Below are positions 1-12,445 of a DNA stretch of 64,000 bases, in pieces. Numbering within the stretch: the stretch's first letter is position 1; every line of letters begins with the position of its first letter. This DNA comes from Theristus sp. LFF4_11 (taxonomy: Eukaryota > Nematoda > Chromadorea > Monhysterida > Xyalidae): the NCBI GenBank assembly GCA_030248135.1, contig JASANC010004505.1, forward strand, positions 22,602 to 86,601. The letters run 5' to 3'. A program made the translations under genes and the position numbers. The notes below the pieces were generated by a model, which had not been told where the DNA came from, searched no databases, and saw only the letters and a program-made list of their open reading frames with translations.

Positions 1-232
1 TAAATTGGAAAATCAAAAATTTCTGAAAAAAGGGAAATTTTGTGTGACAACCTTATTAGTGGGAGGAGGTCTTATAAAGCATAGATTAGGAAGTCCGGGT
101 TTAATAAACGGGGTGGGATTTCGACCAAGACCAAATTTTAAATTTTTTGGTTTCCCGCCGTGTGCCACTCCGCCTACTTTTGGGTGGGGGTCTTATAAGT
201 GGGAGGAACCTCATATGCAAGACTTTACGGTA
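1..232 (+). mobile_element. MITE family A, copy truncated by window edge
   Basis: This sequence is a reverse-orientation relative of the complete element at 13705-13971. It shares the G-rich GTGGGAGGAGGTCTTATAA block, the segment with a TTTCCCGCCGTGTG core, and the terminal GCAAGACTTTACGGTA. Only the right terminal repeat is inside the window. Confidence 0.7.
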
Positions 233-1520
233 ATCCGTTCAGTTTGGTCTGGTTACCACTGCACTGAAAAGGTGCAAAGGTCGAAAGCACAGCAAGGTGT
301 ACGAAATTCGCAACGCTATGCGTTGTGCGTTCGCGTGTTCTAAACACATTTTTTAGAGCTTTAATGTACGAGAAAAATTCGCAGCTACAGTTAGTTCTGC
401 AGTGAATGGACGGCTTATATGTTTTCCAGACCAAAAAAAACCGAAACAAAACTGCCGAATTCAATGCAAACCGGTGTCAAACTGAAGTCGGGCATGCGCT
501 CCGAAGCATCGCACGAATGTTCTTGTCGGAATATCTCCCGGATGTCCTCGGCCAACTGGTGCGGGGTGCTGTCGTTCTGAACAGAAAGAAGAATCATGAA
601 TACTGAGAACACGATTCCAGAATACTCCACATCACGCTTGGCGACCTGCCCCTCGAGTTGTCCCATCCATCCATCCATCCATTTTATTTCGCGAAAAAGC
701 AGGAAACTCCCGGCGAAAATAAAAATAGTGGCAACACCATACTCGTCGTTTCGGGCCGCACTTTTCATTTCCGGGACACGGACGATAACGGCACGGGTCC
801 CGGGGCGGACAGGACGCCCGGACACTATGTACAGGGTGATCGCTAGAAATTTATGCACTGAGAACGGCAATAAATCATCAGAATTTCAATAACGAGTTTC
901 CAGTAACATCCGTATTAGTGTATGGCTCTCTGCATTTCATGCCGTCTTAACAGTTTTAGCGGAGCATCCCGCATTCCTGCGAAATGAAATGAATGAATGA
1001 GTAAAAAAACGACTGTATCCAGTGACCAGCAGCGAGGTCGGCTCGATGTGCCCGCGTCGTCGGTTGACAGCAGCCAGCGCTCGTTTGAACGGTGTCGGCG
1101 TGCGAGGCAGCATCTGTTTTTTAGCTGGACTGCGCATCAGAAAGTGCTGGTGCGGGCGATTGGTGGCGCTGCCGACGTTAGCTCTGAAAGGAATACTGTC
1201 GCTTGGGACGTTTCGTGAAATCACCACACGTACACCCGTGGGATGTTTTTTTTGAATTTTTTTTTGACTGACTGACAACACGGACGGGCAATACGATTAG
1301 CGCGTTTACATGTAGGTCAACTAAAAATTTTCTGTGAGTAAATCTACCTCTGTTGTTTTCCCAGTACTGCGTAGTTCGAAATCATGTTTATTCATACGCT
1401 TAGAAAAATTGATTGGGTAGTTCAACCGAAAAAACGAAGTTCAACATTGTTTTTCGTTGCGCTGTCCAAAACTCTTATGTTAGAAGTTTTCGCTGCAATG
1501 AATTGTGCTGATTAGGTGTC
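233..1520. other. Intergenic, no gene seen
   Basis: Apart from the LINE-tail fragment, this stretch has only short overlapping open frames with no splice-consistent coding pattern. I see no RNA gene. Confidence 0.5.
655..705 (-). mobile_element. LINE 3'-tail fragment with (CATC)n
   Basis: (CCAT)n followed by ATTTTATTTCGCG and a GCAGGAAACTCC match is the reverse complement of the tail that ends the LINE near 61160 and of the 39.9 kb insertion. After this stretch the sequence diverges into another repeat (GTGGCAACACCAT, also found near 21935). Confidence 0.6.
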
Positions 1521-4500
1521 TCATAAATTCACCAAATCAAACCTTCCACTGTTGGCGGTCGATTTCGACGGAAACGTGCGATTGACCATTGACTGCAGCA
1601 GATCGGGTTGTTGAGCAGACGGCGGCACCGACAGTCGAATCGGAGTCGAGGTCGCGTTTGGCGCCATGGGGTGCGGCGAATTGAAAGTGTGACGATGATT
1701 TGTAGACGATGATGACGGCACGTTCGCGGCAGCCAGCGGACGCCTTTCGATCGGTGGCGTCTCGGTCGCTTCGGTTTTTACGGTGCTCTCGATGGTGGTC
1801 ATCGACGATTGAAACAAACTGCCGACGAAATTGTGACGCACTCGTTTGGCGGACTGAAATTATTATTGTATTAGTTTGGCTTAGAAACTCAAAAAGTTGG
1901 CAAGGCCTGCCAAGCTATTTGTTGCTGTGGATCAGCGGTTCGGAAAAAAAGCGCGACGCGCCGTCACATTCGCCGATCGATCGATTTGAATCGGCGGTTT
2001 GTTTTCAGTTTTGTCAAAAAAAAACAATATTCATCACGTAAAAGTGCACCCATAACGGTTGCTTTTGAAAAGACAGTTTTCTTGCGCATGCTCTTTTTCG
2101 TAGCTTGTTCCGTGCCATCCTCTGCTTCATGCCCATTTTCTTGCCATTCTGTTTTTTTTGTGCCAAACCATTTGTTTTTCACCTCAGTGTGGTACACCGG
2201 TTAAGGGCATGGAAACGAAAATGGGTATGAAGAAGGGCATGACATGCAAAATGGCTAAGAATTTTTAAGAATGCAAAACGAATTGTCAAAATGCTTGTTT
2301 TCACTCACCCTTGGCGTCGTCGACAACGGCGCTGACTCAGGAGAGCCGATTTCAAGCATGCCATTTGGCGCCAGTTTTGTCAAACTGCTCCCGGAGAAAC
2401 GAAAGTCTGCAACAAAAAATGATCAGCGCAAGGTAGTTTAAGTGCCGTTTCAAGACGGTGCGACGATACCTTGCGCTCCGTCGGGATTCGACAGCGTCAG
2501 TGGACGACCGGTGACGACACGCTGCGGTGTGCCACTTTGTGCGAGCACTGCATTCACATCCAGCTGCTCCCCTGACGCGGAGAGGCAACTCGAGAAACTC
2601 GCGTTTGAGTCGCTGAAAGATTTATTCGGTTATTTATGCTATTTTAGAACGGGAATTTGTATCTGCTTTATGCTATCACTGTGTTATTAAACACTGAGAC
2701 GTCGCCTTCATGGCGCAGCTGAACGCTCTCCGCCTGCAACGCAAGAGGTGTCAGGTTCGATTACCGCCGTGGACGCAACACACTCTTGCCAGTGTAGCTC
2801 TCTTCACTAAATTTACACAGTTTTATCAGCAACAGAAACTTCCCGATTCTCTTTCTTTCGGGGATCTTAGCCGCCGAAATCGAGAGAGTTGGGGGCCAAA
2901 CGCATTGGTGTGCCCCATGATGACAGAGTGGGGTTTCAATTCAACACAAATTTTAAAAAAATTCTACCTTGTGCTGGCGATCGCATTACACCAGTACCCG
3001 ACAGGCGCGCTGTCACCGCTGTGCGCTGCACTGGTCGAACTCAACACTTGCGTGTGTGTGAGCTGAAAAAAAGCGAGTAAAACAGATAGAGAAGTTTTGA
3101 AGAGTGGATCTGGGTAATTCACAATGCTTTCACTTTTCTTCTTGGCTCTTATGACACACCGGGTAGAAAAATTATCCCAGTAAAAAACTCTGAACTAATT
3201 TGACCACAAATCGGATGTGGACTGGAAGTCCCGTGCTCACGACCGTTTGCTTTGCGGAAGTTACATCGACCAATAAACACTCATCGCCATCAATCAGTGC
3301 GCAGTCACCCAATTAACAATCGACACATGAGACATGACCAAATTATAGCCAAAAATAGCAATCACAGCTGCCGAGAAGTGCGCTTTCGACAAAAGTAAGA
3401 CAGATAAAATAAACCACACTGATGGATTTATTATTTGTTAACCACACCCTGATTCGGCGCATCTGCACGTGTGCGCGAAATCCACAAGAAAAAAGGCCAC
3501 ATCTCCTCGGCTGTGTGCTGCTTTGGTTGTTGGCTGATTTGATTGAAGGTACCACATGTACCACATGTGCACCCTAAAGTACAGGACAGGAGGAAGATAA
3601 CGAATATTTACAATGGGGACAGAGAAGAACATGCCCTGCGACGACACGACAGATGTTGTGAAAAATGAACGTTCACTATTATGAATGAGCACACACGGAA
3701 TGAAAACGTCACTGTGACGGGGGGAGGGGGGGGGGTGGAGGTCATGCGGGATCGAAATACGTAATCGTAAAAGCCGAAATGTGCCCCCTTCTCCTCCATT
3801 GACATTCCATCACCCCTCTCTTGTTTCTTTATTGCGCTGCTTCACGATATCACTTCATCGAGATTTTTATGTTTTTTTTCAGTCGTGTGTTTTGTTTTCC
3901 AGGGTCACTCCCATACCCTTCCCCCAATCGGAGTGCAATACATGTGTAAATCGAGCTTTTTTAGTCCCCGTGGTCTCGATGCGGTAACCGGAGGGCAAAA
4001 TCGCCTTTGAAGGGCAGTTTTTTTAGAGTAGAAATGCAAATACGTGCTAACCGTGTCCAGCTTCAACGGCATGAAAAAAATGTGTGTTTTTTCAGGGGCT
4101 CTTCTATCGGTATTTGCTAAAAGTATCAAGCCAACGGAATTCAAGTGTAAAAAACACAAATTTTCAAAACGAATGCTTTTTAGGATGCAGATTTTGCAAA
4201 AAACAGCATGCCCGATGCTTTATATGCAGCAAGTGAAGTAACCCCCGCAAATCATCCTTGACAACCAACCACCCTTGGTAAAGAACAGACTACAGCGCAA
4301 ACGGTGCCATTATTTTTCCACAAATAAAAATTCAAGATTGCTTCACGTTTCCCGATGATGCTATCTCATTTTTCACACACACAGCAATTTTCACAATTGA
4401 GAGAATGTGTCTTTATTTTTGTGTTACCATTGTGCGAAAAAAAGGAAAATGAAAAAAAGAAAGAAATCCGTCAGAGGGACAATTTTTCGTTGTGGATGTT

Positions 4501-5879
4501 TCAAAATTCACTGGTTAAATTTTCTGCCATCACTATTGCACAATGCCACAATAAATAATGGGTAAAAAATAACAGGGGCACACTTGGGGAAGTTTTTTTG
4601 CACCCAAACCCGCACTCCCTGGGGATAATTCTCGGCTCTTCTGCCACCTACGCTGATTGCTTTTTTGACAACGATTACACAACGAACTACGGTTGTTGTT
4701 GCTGTTCATTATTGATTTCAGCGTTGCCGATTGCGCTTAAATTTGCGTAAACTTGTTCATTGTTCTTCGAGAAAAAAAAACGAGTTTTTCGACGATTGCA
4801 GGAACAAATAATAAAAATAAAACACAAAAAGCGAACAAAGCAACAACCATATTTCGTGAGATGAGATATCGGGAATGTGCCCACTTGATGGCTTTTCTGT
4901 TTACGACTATTGTTCTGTTCTGTTTGATCCGCTTGATTGTTGTATTGTCGGCATTGTGCGTTTGTTCTACTGTTTCTGTTCTGTTCTGTTCTCCCGGTTT
5001 ACCGTTTCGCAATTTGGTGAACATGCCGCTTCATTATAGGGAGTGGTGCAGTGTAAAAAGTGAAAATTACAACAGAGGTCGCAGTTTTTTTCTCACACAA
5101 AACAGATTACAATCTCAAAACGCTAATAATCAAATTAAACGTTCTTTTTTCATCAAACCCGAAAATCTTTTTTTTGTGGCAAACTCATGATTTCACAACC
5201 AAGCGTCTGAAAGATCAAACATCTGCGCTGCTGAGGTAAATCGGTTGATGAGTGAACGAAAAGAAAAAAATCTTCAAAATAAATGTTGTACGCAATAGCA
5301 CTCAAGGTCATGTTTAAGTTCAGCAGCCAAAAACAAAAAATATTGACTCGCGTAACAAAGAAAAATCTAGAAAATTAACGTGTGTAAATTGAGCTCAGTT
5401 CCGCATGGAAAACGACTTTTTACGCACAGGGTCACACGGGCGGTGCATAAAGTATGTAAACAAAAACGCATAAGATAACGAGAAAAAAAACTTTAGTCAA
5501 TTAAACGCCACGCGGGATGCTTTTTAGACTGTCAGATACAAAAAAGTTACAAGGAAGGATTTAGCGCAAAAAACCTACGTCTGAAACAAACCAGTTCGGT
5601 CCGGTGGCAAAAATTGCAAAAAAAAACTCATGTTGGCAGGAAAATTGTTGTTGAAAAATTTCGCAACTTTTTTTCAGCAAATAATACCTGGTCCGTTTGA
5701 ATTGGCGCCGCCGATTGGGACAAAATGCTTGTGCCGAGACCGGAATCGTGACCGCTGGGGACATCGGAAAAGTTCGACAGAAAATTTTGACCACCGTGAT
5801 AATGCTCGCGTTTGTTCGGCAGAAAATCAAAGTGGGAATAGACGGGCGACGGTAGCGGTGGCTGTGAGGAGCGCTTCAT
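1521..5879 (-). CDS. Low-complexity Ser/Thr/Pro-rich protein (partial gene model)
   Basis: I do not recognise the family. Three exons join cleanly: 2612-2470, 2406-2309 and 1853-1521 (stop at 1521), with phases 2 to 1, 1 to 0 and 0. Acceptors are TTTCAG, TTGCAG and TTTCAG; donors are GTATCG and GTGAGT. A fourth coding-like exon, 5879-5688, begins with an ATG (protein MKRSSQPPLPSPVY...) and ends in phase 0. It is probably upstream in the same gene, but an exon that changes phase 0 to 2 is missing between 5688 and 2612. The protein is hydrophilic and rich in Ser, Thr, Pro and Asn, with basic stretches (SAKRVRHNF) and no membrane segment, so a nuclear or scaffolding role is possible but not shown. 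The 2.7-2.96 kb SINE lies in the large intron. Confidence 0.5.
2700..2960 (+). mobile_element. tRNA-derived SINE (type 2), degenerate copy
   Basis: A degenerate tRNA-like head (ATGGCGCAGCTGAACGCTC; box B GGTTCGATTACC) is followed by TTGCCAGTGTAGCTCTCTTC. That body motif is shared with the tRNA-headed element at 37.6 kb. The downstream block with TTTCGGGGATCTTAGCCGCC also resembles the 37.7 kb body. Confidence 0.55.
2961..5687. other. Large intron or intergenic region, AT-rich
   Basis: A G-run lies near 3720-3735. Otherwise the sequence is AT-rich with homopolymers and no supportable coding exon. The missing exon or exons of the 1.5-5.9 kb gene should be here. Confidence 0.4.
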
Positions 5880-6077
5880 TTGGTATGGCACTATTCAATG
5901 CGACAGTGACGCCGATTTAAATAGAATAATTTAATTATTATGGAATAAATTATAAATACATATTGTTGATGGAATCTGTAACTTCAGTTGTTCATCGTTT
6001 CATAATTGTCATTCTTTCGGCGCCCCGTTACCCATCTGTTGACATTTTTTCCTAGGACGCTGAAAATCGCAACGAAA

Positions 6078-6643
6078 TACTTGATTGTGTGTCAACTTTG
6101 CCACTAAAAACGGGCCGCATCTTTGCCACTGGTATAACTGCTAATAATCGCGCCTGCATGTATGCAACTTTGCCACAAACAATGCACGTCCTAAGGTGCA
6201 GCCGCAACTTTGCCACTACAGGGTGTTGCTTTCACGCAAGTCTGCTATTTCTGACAGCCGCATTAAAGAACACTGAAATAAACGGCTTTGTATTTGTTTT
6301 TATTCGTTTTACTTGTGGTCAGATGTTGTCATACGTTGTTATTGCACAATTCACTTGTATTGGCATTGGCAACAGACTTCTGTAGGTGACCTAAGGCTTC
6401 GCAAGCCTTTTATCAAAGAAAAAACAACCGAAACATACAGGCTTTAAGTAGTTCTGAGATGAGCGCAGGTGGCAGTGGGACCTTCTTCCTATTTCTAGTT
6501 ACCAATTCCTCACTTCATTTCTTACAAACAATTTATTTCAGTGCTGTAAATTTCAACACCCTGTAGTGGCAAAGTTGCGATTATTAGCAGTTATACCAGT
6601 GGCAAAGATGCGGCCCCTTTCCAGTGGCAAAGTTGACCAAGTA
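6078..6643. mobile_element. Foldback TIR element with CAACTTTGCCAC repeats (family G)
   Basis: The left arm TCAACTTTGCCACT...GGGGCCGCATCTTTGCCACTGG is repeated inverted at the right end with only a few differences over about 60 nt. Inside, CAACTTTGCCACTACAGGG is also inverted as CCCTGTAGTGGCAAAGTTG. The motif (C)AACTTTGCCAC recurs in each arm. There is no transposase frame, so this is a non-autonomous element. Confidence 0.75.
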
Positions 6644-9046
6644 CCAATAGTTTCGTTTTCAGGTTCACAAAAAAAATTGACACGAAGCGTTACTGTGTTT
6701 CAGCGATGATACTCAAAATGAAGCAAAAAAATCGACATGTTCAAGTTTATAATCAACGAGATGACCAGCTTTGTTGTTCGATCTGCAGAACAAGAAAAAT
6801 AATCGAAATGTTTTGAATACAAAACCAAAAAAAATCAAATGCACCGGAAATCACCGTCGCAGCGCAAAAGTGGGGGAAACACATTCAACACAGACAGAAA
6901 AAAGAGAAAATCACGCAGTAGACACAAATTTTGCACTGCGCAACATTGAACTATCTTTCTGAACAACATTGAACAACACTATCTTTAAACGTGTCCAAAA
7001 TCAAGAACAGACGGGAAAAGAGAAAATTTTTCAAGGGTAAAATCGCCAATAGACCCGTGGTGCTGTTTGTTGGACGTGTGTCTATATGATCACTGTTGTC
7101 GTTGTGTTAACGTCGTCTCCACTTCGTGTGTCTTTTACAAGCAATATGTTGCGCTGCTATATGAACGTCTCCACACAATACGTACAACCATGAAGGTGGA
7201 AATTGTTGTTGTTTGATGATAACGGTGCGATTATCCAGTCTCTGTCCTCCTTTCTCCACATGACTGTTCATTTTGTGAGAAACGTTGGAAAAGTCTATCT
7301 GTTCTCCATGATTGAAATGCAAAACGTAAACCGGTGAAACTATTTGGTGATTTTAGAAAATCAATGAAACTTGTAGACTGCAGAGCAGACTGTTTACAAG
7401 GCCACCATATGACTTGAGCGAGCTATAAGTTCCGAAGGAAAACACATGCGCGCATAGAATTGAAATGCATTTTCGAAAAAGTGAAAAATGAGAGAACAGC
7501 CGGTAAAACATTTGCAATTGATTTCGACAGGTGCACATTGTGAGGAATAATCTTTAAAGGGGGTTATTGTGAAAAATCTAGACGAAAAAAGTACGAGCAT
7601 GATCACAATCGCACACCAACTTTGTACATTGTGGCACGGCTTTCAGCAAAGGAAACAGTGGCCCCAACCGGCTTGGTGCTGGTGAGCCGTGGTGACACTC
7701 GCATAAAAGCGAAGATCAACAATCAACAGCATGGAGAAAAAAACAAGGAACTCAATAAATTCGTGGAGTTGTGGCCACTGGTTTGCGCAATAATACTCGT
7801 TGAGTAACGATAAAGGATGTACTGTGCAAACGACTCAACAAATTGTCAAGTAACCGGTGTCACTCAACTTTCAACGTTTATCGTACAAAAGTAGTAATAC
7901 GATGCCGAAACATCAAAATAGGTAATACCCGTTAGTACAAAATATCCGCTTAATACAAAATAAATACACTCAACAAATCCGCTTCACTATTTTTTTCAAA
8001 TTTTTTGTGGACAGTTGAAAAACATTGATTTTCTCTTTGATTTCACGAGTGTGTGCAATCGCAAAATGCGGCATATGCCGATTGAAATATCAGCAGTCAA
8101 CACACAAACTCCTATGGTAAACCAAAACACTGAAAATTCCGCAAAGGCTGAAAACATATCCACAGAAACAAAAAAGCAGACAGCATATAAAATCGCCAAA
8201 AAATAAATATACGAGCAAACAAGAAATTCGGCAAAATAATATCGATAAAAAAGCAGCAAAGGGGGACCGAAAAGCAGGGGGTGTGCTTGTTCAAGAGCGG
8301 TCCGGTCACCCCGGTGCATTGCGTATGTGCAGTTCTGCACGCTGATTGGCCCGTTCACCCACCAGTTCTCCCGTGCAATACAGACGACGGGGTTTTTGGC
8401 GCGAAACGGGCTCCGTGCCAACACGCGCTCCAGCGATATTTCATCGATTTTTCTTCTGATTATTCCGAAAAGTTGTGAATGAAGATTGCGTGAGTGTTTC
8501 AGTTTGTTGTATCCGATACAAGTATGTCGTATGTGTACATTCAGTTCTGTTGTTTTTTCCTGCACATCTTGTATGCTGTGTGTGACGACAAAAAAAAATA
8601 ATCGTGCATTTTTTTAAAGATTACCAAATGGCGAGGTTATTGGGCAAAGGATTCTGAAGCAAAAAAATACCACAAAAGACACTAAACCAATGGGTGTCTT
8701 TGACGCCAACAAACGTCAGTTTCTCGCAGTTTCCTCGTTGGGTATAATGGTCGGCCGTTTGCACCAGCATGTGGTAACAGTGAAACTGGCCCTGCATCCA
8801 ATTCAGCTGCAATTTTGGACCAATTCTGAGTGTCGAGTTTGGTGCCTTTTTCGTAGTGCCACGTCGCACGGGTCGTCTACAACAGTAAACGCCACATAAA
8901 AAAAGCTCAACAAATTTTAACTGTTTCAACTGCATTCCACAAATTCGGTGGAGTTGCGGTCGTTATGCATGTTCCATTTTTACGCCAAAAAACAGTATTT
9001 TTTCTGCCCGTGCCGTTTTCATCCTCTGCATTCTTTTGAAGTCATC
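6644..9046. other. Intergenic, no gene seen
   Basis: AT-rich sequence with no splice-consistent open frames. Short frames here have no coding-like third-position GC bias. Confidence 0.45.
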
Positions 9047-10204
9047 ATGTCAGAATTGGCCAGCCATTGTTTTCGTGCTGTTATTGCTTTCTTGGTGGCT
9101 GCTAATGCGGTTGATCACTCCTCGAAAGGTCGGTGGCAATAGTTGTTTCAAACGCTTCTCATGATTTTGCGAGCTTCTGCTGTGAGCTTAGTTAGCTGGC
9201 GGTCAGAAATTCAATTTTTTTTCAATCGAGATCGGAAAAACAAGTTCGGAACCGAAAACTGATCCAAGCACCATATGACACCATTTCTGCGTGAATATTC
9301 CATTTCAATAAAAAAAACCGTTTAGCTCCAGAACCAAAAAAAGGGAAACTTTCAGTGTCATCAGTGGTCAGCCACCGAGTGAACGCGCACACCGAGCACT
9401 GCCTCGGCTCGCACCTCAGCTGGGAGGAGTGCGAACAGTGGGGCTGGTGCAGGGCGGATGAGATGGGCTGCGTCGAGCGCAACGGCTGCTGGAACTGCGA
9501 CTACTCAGAGTACAAGGGCACTAGCGTGTTAGTGCCGCTCAATGTGTATTGGATTGTGCTGCCGTTTCGAGCTTACGAGTGATGGTCACCTTCGTGGCCT
9601 GGTGGTTAGCGCGTTCGACTACAGTCTGTGCGCTCGGGGGATCGAGCCCCGCCCGACGGGGTGTATATAGGCACTTAATGACAGAGACAAACTCGATGGG
9701 TGCCTATGAATCGGCGACGTTCTATACGCTGGCGCGGGTGTAGCACACACGGTGTGTTGCGGCGTTCTATTCCATGCTCCACCACACCGTTGCGCGCGAG
9801 TATTGTTTAGGAACAACGATATGCCGTTTCAAAGCGATTGCTGGGAAAAGATCTGATACACTGCACACGATAGAAGTTCATCCATTTTGTTGAGAAGTAA
9901 CGCATCATGCAGATGACTAACATGTACCGGTACTACTGCAGAAATGCGACTTTTTGCAAACGGCGATATTTATTACTCGACAAACTGGCGAATTGTTTTC
10001 TGTGCACTAGCAAGAAACCGAAGTTCACTGATGTTTTGTCTTGTTTACTTTTCACAATTTTTCAGAGATCACATATTTTCGGTCGCCAACTCGCGGCAGG
10101 TCTCTATGGTCGTGTTCTTAAGTCTCGGCGGTCTTATCGTGTTGATCATCGTCTTCTCGACGTTGGGTCTGCTTTGGCAGTGTTTTTGTGCGCGATCGAA
10201 GTGA
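9047..10204 (+). CDS. Small type I membrane protein with Cys/Trp-rich ectodomain
   Basis: Exons are 9047-9128, 9356-9509 and 10066-10204; donors are GTCGGT and GTACAA, acceptors TTTCAG, and the phases (1, 2) close to give 124 aa. Residues 1-21 look like a signal peptide (hydrophobic AVIAFLVAANA). Residues about 40-80 form a compact domain with six Cys and three Trp (EHCLGSHL, CEQWGWC, GCVERNGCWNC). A single membrane segment (VVFLSLGGLIVLIIVFSTLG) is followed by a short tail with WQCFCARSK, so Cys acylation is possible. The spacing resembles small cell-surface or plexin-like Cys modules, but I do not recognise the family. Intron 2 carries a SINE in the sense orientation. The upstream start was chosen because it gives the signal peptide and the correct phase. 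Confidence 0.75.
9585..9775 (+). mobile_element. tRNA-derived SINE-1, copy 1
   Basis: It starts GTCACCTTCGTGGCCTGGTG, carries a box B GGATCGAGCCC, and continues into the family body ACTTAATGACAGAGAC and CTCGATGGGTGCC. It lacks the (CAA)n tail and is diverged at its 3' end. It lies in intron 2 of the 9.0 kb membrane-protein gene. Confidence 0.8.
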
Positions 10205-10539
10205 GAAACAAAAATATTTGAATAATACAATTAAATTTAGTGTCTCGTGATCTACTGTGCTTGTTAAAATTTCGGACCGTTCAACAAAAAGTTCAACATT
10301 TCTTGTGCCGTACACGAGAAACGGTGGCCCTGACTTTTACGCTAGATGTTATATTGAATTTTGCTCTGCGGGAAAACCGCGGAATTGACGGTTGCTCTGT
10401 AGAACTAAAAAACGACTTGTGGCTGATCAAATTGGTACCCACTATTGTAGCTCAACCAAATATTGAACTTCTTTGTTGAACGATTTTTATGATGTTTTTG
10501 TTTATAATGGTGTAGTGACAAATCCTATGACCTGCTACA

Positions 10540-10989
10540 TACCGTATTACCTCTAATAAACCCCCATGGGGGTTTATTTCTTCAGCGACTTCTGGGGGTG
10601 GGGGTTTATTTTTTGGGGGGGATTATTTTTGGGGGGGGGTTTATTTGGAAACCATTTTTAGGGGTGAGCAAAATGGCAAAAATACTTTCCATGGCAGGAA
10701 GGAAGTCGCAGAAACTTCTACTTTTCACAGAGATTTCCTTTTGTAACAGTCTTTTGTAATGAAATTACCACTAACTCATCCCTTTGGGGCCTTTGGTAGC
10801 ACAATTTCACCAATGTCACTGCATTCAGCCACTGAATTCGCTAGGTATGTTTTTCATACAGGTTTCTAATAAACCCCCATGGGGGTTTATTTTTGGGGGG
10901 GGATTATTTGGAAACTTGTCGAGGGGGTGGGGGTTTATTTTTGGGGGGGGGTTTAATTTTGGGGGGGGTTTAATAGAGGTAATACGGTA
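10540..10989. mobile_element. G-rich TIR MITE (family J) flanked by TA
   Basis: The ends are inverted: TACCGTATTACCTCTAATAA on the left and TTTAATAGAGGTAATACGGTA on the right (about 25 nt arms). Two internal copies of AATAAACCCCCATGGGGGTTTATT and long G runs fill it. The outermost TA on both sides suggests a TA target. No coding frame. Confidence 0.75.
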
Positions 10990-12445
10990 GCTTCTTTGCT
11001 TGAGATTATCAATCTGTCAATAGTTGGTTCCAAACGTGCAATAAAAACATATAACAACAATATGCCAAGTAAATTTTCAAGCAATGTGTATTTTATGTAC
11101 CACTACCATAAGTGCAGACTTTGAGTAATCTGAAGCGGATTATTACGGTATTTCAATCAGGGCGTTTTTTAACAAAACAATCACCCAGACTGTTAATTGC
11201 AGACGCTTTTGGATGTGTCTCATACGAATCAACGCCTCATGCGGTACGTACCTATACTTCCTTCGTCGTAACGTTATTATCTCCGATATAAACATTGTAT
11301 AATTTGTATCGTATACGCATATAGCTATAAAATATAATCACTCTCTGTTGATTAAACTTAGTTTTTCAAGACATACAATATAAGTTGCATGTGACAGATG
11401 CGTACAAGTATGTAATTGAAATTATTATCACATAAATTGCATGTGAGACTATTTTATTGTATGGTTGCCGTGAGTTTCGAGAATTTACCAGATCACGATT
11501 ACACAGCAAGTCACCAACAGCTGGCTTATGTGCTTAAAAACTTCGATTACAGTCCAGTTATGGTGCTACTTTTTTGCGATTTCGCACGCTCGGTAAAGCA
11601 CAGGAGACCGCCGGTCTGTCGAAGTTTTAAAAAAATCTCTTTGTACGAAATCTTGGGCTTGTTACAGCAATCGACTCATCATGATCGTGAATAATATTAC
11701 TAAACCGAGCCGTTTTATAGCGTGCTTCATGACAGTAAAAAGATATGAAAAACATATGAAGCTCAGGACCAAATAAGACCGTAAAAATTGCATGTACACA
11801 CCTGTGAAAAGCAATCAGCGTCTATGAGTGACACCTACGAATAGTGTCCTCGATTAAATGTTTCATGAGATGATTCCTTCGTGATGTTTCATTTTGCGAG
11901 ATAATTTTGCATGACATGTTACGATGTCGCTCAGTCGAACGTATGGAGCAAGTGTGTATGTACTTTTTCATAAATCCTTGAGAATAATCTGCGTGCTGTG
12001 TGTGACAGTCACCGGAACTAGAACAACAGTGCATATGGTTTCATGATGAGAGTTCAGTTTTTACCGTGGCAAGCGCGGCTTTCATATCCAGCTTTTAATC
12101 AGCTTTTTTATTTGAAAAGCGTTATTGCATGTGTAAACGACAATTGGCTGCATTTTGAATATTATTGGCTTCGTGGCATTGAACGTTTTCTGAAGCACAC
12201 TGAACATGTTGTTCAGTTTCAAACTGTCAGTAAAACATGCCGAAATCAACAGGAAACGCTATTTTCTGGAGGAACAGCAAATCACACTAATGGTTTTTGC
12301 AAAAAGCAAAAATCTCGTTTTTTGTTTTTTCAGGTTTCTGAGTTCAAAAAAACATAAAGAGAAAACGCGCACTTTAATTAAACGATGTTACGCGCTTAAA
12401 AAAACTTAAAGCTTTTTGGAATTGTAAAGCAGCTCATCACTTTGT
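10990..12445. other. Intergenic, no gene seen
   Basis: AT-rich sequence with no repeats recognised in this window and no coding exon. It is the likely upstream region of the GPCR gene. Confidence 0.4.
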
